Of a stretch of DNA of 9,585 nucleotides, positions 5,897-9,585 are shown piece after piece (within the stretch, counting starts at the first letter, position 1; each line of letters begins with the position of its first letter). The notes under the pieces were generated by a model. That model was not told the DNA's origin and made no database searches. It saw only the letters and a list, made by a program, of their open reading frames with translations. This DNA comes from JBHELG01 sp046263195 (lineage in GTDB: Bacteria; Actinomycetota; Nitriliruptoria; Nitriliruptorales; JAHWKO01). The translations under genes were made by a program, and so were the position numbers. The DNA lies in assembly GCA_046263195.1 (NCBI GenBank), contig JBHELG010000030.1, positions 1-9,585 of the forward strand. Reading direction: 5' to 3'.

Positions 5897-6286
5897 ATGG
5901 TGACTCGCGTGCTGTCCGTCCTCCGTAACGCCGACCCAGGGGCCCCGAGGGCGGCGGACCCCGCCCTCGACCTCAACGCCTACTCCCTGGCCGAGGACAT
6001 CGAGATCACGCTCGTGCTGAAGGCAGCGGGAGTCGAGCTCGGGCTCGCGGACGCGCACGTGCACGCTGCGACCGTCGGCGGGATCGACGTGCCCGCGGCA
6101 GCGGCCCACGAAGATCTGCGTGCGCTGCTCGCAAGCGGCGTACGGGTGCTCGCCGTCGAAGAAGATCTCGCCGCCCGTGGGCTCGCCGCCGCTGACCTTC
6201 TCGAGGGGGTCGAAACAATGCCTGAAGGAGACCTCACGCATCTGCTCGTCAGCCACGACGTGACGCTTACCTGGAACGTGCCCTGA
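5897..6286 (+). CDS. DsrE-like protein (third of three), cysteine-free
   Basis: A 129-residue protein. The N-terminus (VTRVLSVLRNADPGAP) is followed by LAEDIEITLVLKAAGVELGL, the strand-helix pair typical of DsrE-like proteins. Then come the helix HEDLRALLASG and strand VRVLAVEEDLAARGL, a block similar to the matching part of the first member, and a closing LLEGVETMPEGDLTHLLVSHD with DVTLTW. No cysteine is present. The start is supported by GGGAGG (5883-5888), eight bases upstream. It looks like a diverged paralogue of the other two. The DsrE assignment is weaker here than for the first member. Confidence 0.66.
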   Translation: MVTRVLSVLRNADPGAPRAADPALDLNAYSLAEDIEITLVLKAAGVELGLADAHVHAATVGGIDVPAAAAHEDLRALLASGVRVLAVEEDLAARGLAAADLLEGVETMPEGDLTHLLVSHDVTLTWNVP

Positions 6287-6306
6287 ACAGCTGAAGGGAG
6301 GATCCG

Positions 6307-6780
6307 ATGTCGGGGGAGGCAGCGCATGAACGACCCCGAGACCCCGAGGGTGGGCTGCCCGTAGATGTTCGTGGCCCACGCTTCTCCGCCGCGATCACCT
6401 TGACGGTGCTCGCGATCGCGCTCATCTTCCAACTCGAGTGGCTCGTAGCGCTCCAAGCGCTCGTATTCGCGGTCGCGGCCTTCCTGGGCCTGCGCTGGTC
6501 GCCGTACGGCAACCTGTTCCGCTTCCTCAAGCGCCGGCTGGACCTCGGCCCTCCACCGGAGGTCGAGCCGGAAGCCCCACCGCGCTTCGCCCAGCTCTGC
6601 GGCTTCATCGTGACCGGCGCAGCGTTGGTCGCCTTCGGCCTGCAGGCCGAGCTGGCCGGCTGGGTCCTCGTCGGGGTGGTGCTCGTGCTCGCATCGCTGC
6701 AAGCGTTCACCGGGATCTGCGTCGGCTGCGAGATGTACCTCATCGGCCAGCGTCTGCGAGCCCGCAGGGGAGGCGCCTAG
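6307..6780 (+). CDS. DUF4395 family integral membrane protein
   Basis: A 157-residue membrane protein with about four hydrophobic segments: residues about 27-45 and 46-62, then about 95-113 and 116-135. The DUF4395 signature is visible: PRFSAAITLTVLAIAL, SPYGNLFRFL between the pairs, and a final FTGICVGCEMYL with Cys138-x-x-Cys141; Cys98 lies in LCGF. The CxxC just after the last membrane segment suggests a redox or metal role, but the biochemical function is unknown. The family often sits next to thioredoxin genes in actinobacteria, as here. GGGAGG (6296-6301) precedes the ATG by five bases. The stop TAG shares its G with the GTG start of the thioredoxin. Confidence 0.88.
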   Translation: MSGEAAHERPRDPEGGLPVDVRGPRFSAAITLTVLAIALIFQLEWLVALQALVFAVAAFLGLRWSPYGNLFRFLKRRLDLGPPPEVEPEAPPRFAQLCGFIVTGAALVAFGLQAELAGWVLVGVVLVLASLQAFTGICVGCEMYLIGQRLRARRGGA

Positions 6781-7301
6781 TGCTACCGCCCGTCCTCCTC
6801 CGCCTGCTCGTCGTCGTCGCGGTTCTCGCGGCGGTGCTGGCTCTGGGGGCCTGGTGGAAGAGGCGTGACGGTCGGATCGTCGAAGCGCCCCGTGCGGGCC
6901 GACGCAGGCGGCGGTCGCGCAGCACTACCTCTCATCCCATCTCCTCGCGTGAAGGCCGCTTCGCAGCGGAGCAGCTTGCCGCGGTAGGCCTCGACGGCCC
7001 CGGTGAGGAGGTGCGAGCACTTCTGCTCACCTCTCCCACCTGTGGTCCATGCCGCACGGTAAGACGGGTTCTTGCTGAGGTCGCACAGGCGCGTCCCGAG
7101 TTTCGCTGGGTGTCGGTCGACGCTGGGGCATTCCTCGACATCGCGCGCGACCACCATGTCCTGCGTGTTCCGACACTGTTCGTGCTCGACCGCGACGGCT
7201 GGATTCTCGCCCGCACGAGTGGGGTGCCAGCCACCCGGGATCTGCTGAGGGTGGTCGACCGCGAAGCCGGCGGTCTGCATGCTGCAGACGGGGCCGCATG
7301 A
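6780..7301 (+). CDS. Membrane-anchored thioredoxin-family protein
   Basis: A 173-residue protein with a hydrophobic N-terminal segment (about residues 3-25, VLLRLLVVVAVLAAVLALGA), then an Arg-rich stretch (about 34-46) and a thioredoxin fold. The active site is C88-G-P-C91 in LLTSPTCGPCRTVRR, and the cis-proline lies in LRVPTLFVLDRDG. WKRRDG after the anchor and the Arg-rich stretch suggest by the positive-inside rule that the catalytic domain faces the cytoplasm. GTG 6780 has GGGGAGG (6767-6773) six bases upstream. The likely partner is the adjacent DUF4395 protein, possibly exchanging electrons with its CxxC. It probably acts as a thiol reductant, possibly linked to mycothiol, but substrates are unknown. 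Confidence 0.9.
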   Translation: MLPPVLLRLLVVVAVLAAVLALGAWWKRRDGRIVEAPRAGRRRRRSRSTTSHPISSREGRFAAEQLAAVGLDGPGEEVRALLLTSPTCGPCRTVRRVLAEVAQARPEFRWVSVDAGAFLDIARDHHVLRVPTLFVLDRDGWILARTSGVPATRDLLRVVDREAGGLHAADGAA

Positions 7302-7516
7302 GCGCTTCCGCCCCGCGAACTGCCCACGTACTAGCGTTTCCGTCCTTGGGACGACAGCCGAAGAGGGCGTGGACAGCGGTCTTGGGGCGGGTGGGCCGAT
7401 TCCAGGAAGGGCTCGGCGTGGCGTGGCTCGTACCTAACGTGAACGGCGCTAGGCAAGAGCGCCGCGAGAGGAGCTGTCTTCGGTCGCCCAAGACGGCGAA
7501 GGAACTGGTGACGTGA
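7298..7516 (+). CDS. Doubtful 72-residue ORF, or untranslated leader of the small membrane protein
   Basis: The frame begins with an ATGA overlap on the thioredoxin stop and ends with a GTGA overlap on the next start, which favours real, coupled translation. Against it, the product is Arg-rich with no recognisable domain, hydrophobic segment or motif, and third-position G/C (about 75%) is lower than in neighbouring genes. The DNA also contains long-range complementary segments suggesting RNA structure. It could be a small unknown protein, a leader peptide that couples translation, or chance. Confidence 0.35.
   Translation: MSASAPRTAHVLAFPSLGRQPKRAWTAVLGRVGRFQEGLGVAWLVPNVNGARQERRERSCLRSPKTAKELVT
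7340..7496 (+). other. Long-range complementary segments, candidate RNA structure
   Basis: CCGTCCTTGGG (7340-7350) pairs with CCCAAGACGG (7487-7496) through ten base pairs with one bulged C. A second copy of the left arm, CGGTCTTGGG (7377-7386), matches the same right arm at nine of ten positions. The right arm ends three bases before a weak AAGGA ribosome site for the 34-residue protein. The two left arms could compete, as in an attenuator. Hand folding only. Confidence 0.35.
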
Positions 7517-7617
7517 GCGAGGCCGTCGTTCATTGGGTCTTCATCGGCCTCCTCGCGGTCATGACCGCCGCCACGGCCGTCTTCGCTCTCTACGTCATCT
7601 GGCGCACGAAGGGCTGA
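7513..7617 (+). CDS. Small single-pass membrane protein, 34 aa
   Basis: The short frame GTG AGC GAG ... TGA encodes MSEAVVHW, then a hydrophobic stretch of about 20 residues (VFIGLLAVMTAATAVFALYV), then IWRTKG. This is a classic small single-pass membrane protein with a positive C-terminus, probably on the cytoplasmic side. Third codon positions are strongly G/C. The start overlaps the stop of the preceding frame (GTGA), and AAGGA (7499-7503) is nine bases upstream. It is the last gene of the run before ygfZ. I do not recognise a family; being next to the thioredoxin/DUF4395 pair, it may assist a membrane complex. Confidence 0.62.
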   Translation: MSEAVVHWVFIGLLAVMTAATAVFALYVIWRTKG

Positions 7618-7730
7618 CGCGGTCCGACGGCGACTCCCGTCTCACGGCGACCGTGCGATCACGCCGATCGGCACACTGATCATCCCGGCCCTACCCTGGG
7701 GTGTCAGCCAAGACAGCCACGGAAAGGGTG

Positions 7731-8666
7731 ATGAGCATCGATGCCGTTCTGGCCCCCAGTGGACAGGGAGCTGTCGACGTGCGGGGCGCCGAACGGGGCA
7801 GCTTCCTGAACGCCGTGATATCGCAGGAGATCGAAGACCTCGCTGTCGGCCAGGTGGCGGGGGCCCTCTTCCTCGATCCACATGGCGTTCCCTTGGCGCT
7901 GTTCGACGTTGCCGTGCTCGCCGACCGCTTCGTGCTACTCACCCCAACCCAGGAGCTCGCCGACGAGCTGGCAAGGACCCTGCACAGCCGCACTTTCCTC
8001 TCGGACGCAACGTTCACGCTGCTCGACATCGAGGGGTGGGCGCTGCGGGGCGAGCGTGGCCGGGAGGTAGCGGTGGCGGCAGGCCTCGACCTCCACTCCG
8101 GGACGGTGGTCGAGATCGAGGGAGCGCTCCTGATCGGGCGAGACAGCGGTGTCGATCTCGTGGGACCCTCCCAAGCGGTCCAGCCGTTCGCCCAGCGACT
8201 GCTGGCTGCCGGTGCCGAAGCCGGCGAACCCGCCGCCCTCGAGAACTGGCGCATCGCGCATGGTCTTCCGGCCTGGGCTCGCGAGGTTCGGGCTCCCCAT
8301 CTCCCCGAGGAGATGGGCTTGCTCCCCACCCATGTTCACCTCAAGAAGGGCTGCTACCCGGGGCAGGAGGCCGTTGCACGGATGTGGATGCTCGGTCGCC
8401 CTCGGCGGCGCCTGGCCCGAGTGCTGCTGGCCGGGGGAGCCGACGCAGGGTGGAGCATCGGAACGGGAAAGCGAGGAGTCGAAGTCACGAGCGCGACGAC
8501 CTACGCCGGGGAGCGGGTAGGACTCGCCTATGTTCCGGCCGAAGCCCGCCCGGGGGATCGCTACGGGGACGACGAGGCGGCGGTCGTCGTACGCGGTCTT
8601 GTCGCTGAGGGGCTTGCCATCCCGGGACACGATCCCTCCGTCGTGCGCCGACGCGACCGCCGCTGA
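7731..8666 (+). CDS. ygfZ: Folate-binding protein YgfZ (GcvT-like, iron-sulfur cluster enzyme maintenance)
   Basis: YgfZ is a tetrahydrofolate-binding GcvT-fold protein that supports assembly or repair of certain iron-sulfur enzymes in the cytoplasm. The diagnostic motif K-G-C208-Y-P-G-Q-E is present in HLKKGCYPGQEAVARM, and the N-terminal half (VDVRGAERGSFLNAVISQEI, then GALFLDPHG) is typical. At 311 residues it has a normal length. ATG 7731 follows a GGAAAGG; a longer frame from GTG 7701 exists, but lacks a ribosome site and sits directly on a -10-like TACCCT (7692-7697), which instead suits a short leader before ATG 7731. A gap of 113 bases separates it from the preceding operon, so it may have its own promoter. 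Confidence 0.93.
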   Translation: MSIDAVLAPSGQGAVDVRGAERGSFLNAVISQEIEDLAVGQVAGALFLDPHGVPLALFDVAVLADRFVLLTPTQELADELARTLHSRTFLSDATFTLLDIEGWALRGERGREVAVAAGLDLHSGTVVEIEGALLIGRDSGVDLVGPSQAVQPFAQRLLAAGAEAGEPAALENWRIAHGLPAWAREVRAPHLPEEMGLLPTHVHLKKGCYPGQEAVARMWMLGRPRRRLARVLLAGGADAGWSIGTGKRGVEVTSATTYAGERVGLAYVPAEARPGDRYGDDEAAVVVRGLVAEGLAIPGHDPSVVRRRDRR

Positions 8667-8759
8667 CGCCTCGGGAATTCTTGCGACCGGACCCTCTTTT
8701 GTTCGAACTGTCCAATACGCCATCGTTGACCGGGGGTATGTTAGGGGGCAACCATCGGT

Positions 8760-8765
8760 TACCAT
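8760..8765 (+). promoter_or_regulatory. -10-like box TACCAT, possible leaderless start of the repeat-protein gene
   Basis: TACCAT ends nine bases before ATG 8775, and no ribosome-binding sequence precedes that ATG. Transcription starting about seven bases after the box would leave almost no leader, a common situation in actinobacteria. No convincing -35 box is visible at the usual distance (TTGACC at 8726-8731 is too far). Confidence 0.35.
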
Positions 8766-8774
8766 CTCGCACCC

Positions 8775-9585
8775 ATGACGATGCCGGACGAGGTCGAACA
8801 GCGCCTTCGCGACTACTTCGGTGCGCTCCTACCGCCTCATGTGGCGCACGTGGCGCTCTCGGACGTCCTGGAGCGGCTACCCCTGAATGCCTCGCCGGGG
8901 GCCGTTTTCGTCGCCGCTCACCAGGTGTTGCAGTCCCACGTCCGCGTCCGACCTGAGGTCGAAGCCGACGTGCTGGTCGAGGAAGCTGGCCTGTCCGTAT
9001 CCGACGCCGCCACCGTGCTCGGATTGCGGGTACGTGAGGTGCGCGAGGCGCTCGAGGCCGCCGCAGCAGCCGCCGCAGCTTTCGATCGCAGTGTCAGCGA
9101 GCCAACCGCCCGCGAGGGCGGAGTTGCGGCCACCACTGCCCGCGAGCCGGCTGTCAGGGAGGCGGCTGCTCGCGGCGGCGGAGCTGGGGGAACGGCTGCC
9201 CGAGAACGCGTCGTCATGGAGGCGACGGACGCCCGCGGTGGTGGAGCTGCGACCACGGCTGCCCGCGATCGGGACGTGAGGCAGACCGCTGCGCGGAGGG
9301 GTGGATCTGCGGGAACGGCTGCCCGTGAGGGGGGTGCGAGGGAGCCAGCCCGGAGGGGTGGAGCTGCGACTACGGCTGCCCGTGATCGGAGTGTGAGGGA
9401 GCCGGCTGCTCGGGGGGGTGGAGCTGCGGCCACGGTGGAGCGCGAAGTCAGCGTCCAAGAGACGGCCGGGGGCCGCGAGAGTGGGGCTACGGCCACGGCG
9501 GAGCGAGACCTCGGTGCGGGGGAGCCGGCAGACGCTGCGGAGGCCGTAACCGAGGCGACCGCAACACTTCACCCGGACATCGAGG
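8775..9585 (+). CDS. Hypothetical protein with HTH-like segment and Ala/Arg/Gly-rich tandem repeats (3' end outside window)
   Basis: The frame from ATG 8775 stays open to the window edge (270 codons). Residues 1-65 are a soluble, probably helical region (VEQRLRDYFGALLPPHVAHV, SDVLERLPLNASPG). Residues about 65-93 look like a helix-turn-helix (VLVEEAGLSVSDAATVLGL then REVREALEAA), similar in pattern to sigma region 4. Eight alanines (95-102) lead into about seven degenerate repeats of 20 residues, consensus near RGGAATTAARDRSVREPAAR, rich in Ala, Gly, Arg and Glu and without Cys or Trp, so probably disordered or extended. There is no signal peptide or membrane segment. The minus strand is also open here but lacks a plausible start and domain. 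It could be a DNA-binding protein with a low-complexity tail; the family is not recognised. Confidence 0.68.
   Translation, partial: MTMPDEVEQRLRDYFGALLPPHVAHVALSDVLERLPLNASPGAVFVAAHQVLQSHVRVRPEVEADVLVEEAGLSVSDAATVLGLRVREVREALEAAAAAAAAFDRSVSEPTAREGGVAATTAREPAVREAAARGGGAGGTAARERVVMEATDARGGGAATTAARDRDVRQTAARRGGSAGTAAREGGAREPARRGGAATTAARDRSVREPAARGGGAAATVEREVSVQETAGGRESGATATAERDLGAGEPADAAEAVTEATATLHPDIE
9114..9536 (+). repeat. Degenerate in-frame tandem repeats, about 60 bp per unit
   Basis: Units start at about 9114, 9174, 9237, 9297, 9354, 9414 and 9477, with lengths of 60, 63, 60, 57, 60 and 63 bases for the first six, always in whole codons. The best conserved cores are GGTGGAGCTGCGACnACGGC and GCCCGTGATCGG, with units 3 and 5 most alike. 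A partial unit (DRSVSEPTAR) precedes the first. Length changes only by whole codons, so selection keeps the reading frame. Confidence 0.85.

Noticed and set aside
5140..6379. Two long minus-strand ORFs opposite the DsrE-like genes
   Set aside because: The plus-strand frames have overlapping stop/start junctions, ribosome sites and fold patterns; the minus frames have none.
8726..8742. TTGACC plus TATGTT as a promoter of the last gene
   Set aside because: The two boxes are only five bases apart, far below a workable spacing.
9114..9536. CRISPR-like array
   Set aside because: Units of about 60 bp are contiguous, degenerate and in frame, with no constant repeat alternating with unique spacers.
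8877..9572. Minus-strand Ser/Arg/Pro-rich repeat ORF
   Set aside because: It is the mirror of the tandem repeats. The plus frame has a plausible start and an ordered N-terminal region, so it is preferred, though the window edge prevents full proof.

Overview
The window is typical of a high-GC actinobacterium (Actinomycetota). Three things point there: strong G/C preference at third codon positions, a mycothiol synthase (mshD, an actinobacterial thiol pathway), and a GlnR-type orphan response regulator next to it. The mshD-glnR adjacency is also seen in Mycobacterium (Rv0819/Rv0818). I cannot place it more precisely. Nothing resembles a mobile element, prophage or CRISPR array.

Layout: (1) 1-334, the C-terminal part of surE, apparently frame-broken. 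(2) 486-689, a cold-shock protein on +, facing a minus-strand tRNA cluster (Lys-TTT, Asp-GTC, Phe-GAA); a perfect 12-bp hairpin with a TTCG loop lies between and can terminate both directions. (3) mshD on + and glnR on -, convergent. (4) An alpha/beta hydrolase divergent from glnR, translationally coupled to a MoaD/ThiS-like ubiquitin-fold protein. (5) A 281-bp leader with an 8-bp inverted repeat and several hairpins. (6) A tightly packed probable operon (about 4239-7617): a winged-helix regulator with a TusA-like C-terminal domain, three DsrE/TusBCD-like proteins, a DUF4395 membrane protein, a membrane-anchored thioredoxin, a doubtful 72-codon ORF and a 34-residue single-pass membrane protein. 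Most junctions are 1-4 nt overlaps. (7) ygfZ. (8) The 5' part of a gene with a helix-turn-helix-like segment, an eight-alanine run and about seven degenerate 20-residue tandem repeats, running off the window.

Several genes point to thiol and sulfur chemistry: mycothiol synthesis, a sulfur-carrier fold, Dsr/Tus-like folds, thioredoxin plus DUF4395, and the iron-sulfur helper YgfZ. The most interesting signal is that the TusA-like regulator and all three DsrE-like proteins (about 670 residues) contain no cysteine at all. The Cys-Pro motif of TusA is replaced, so the set looks like a sulfur-relay architecture kept without sulfur-carrying residues, perhaps as a regulatory or ligand-sensing complex.
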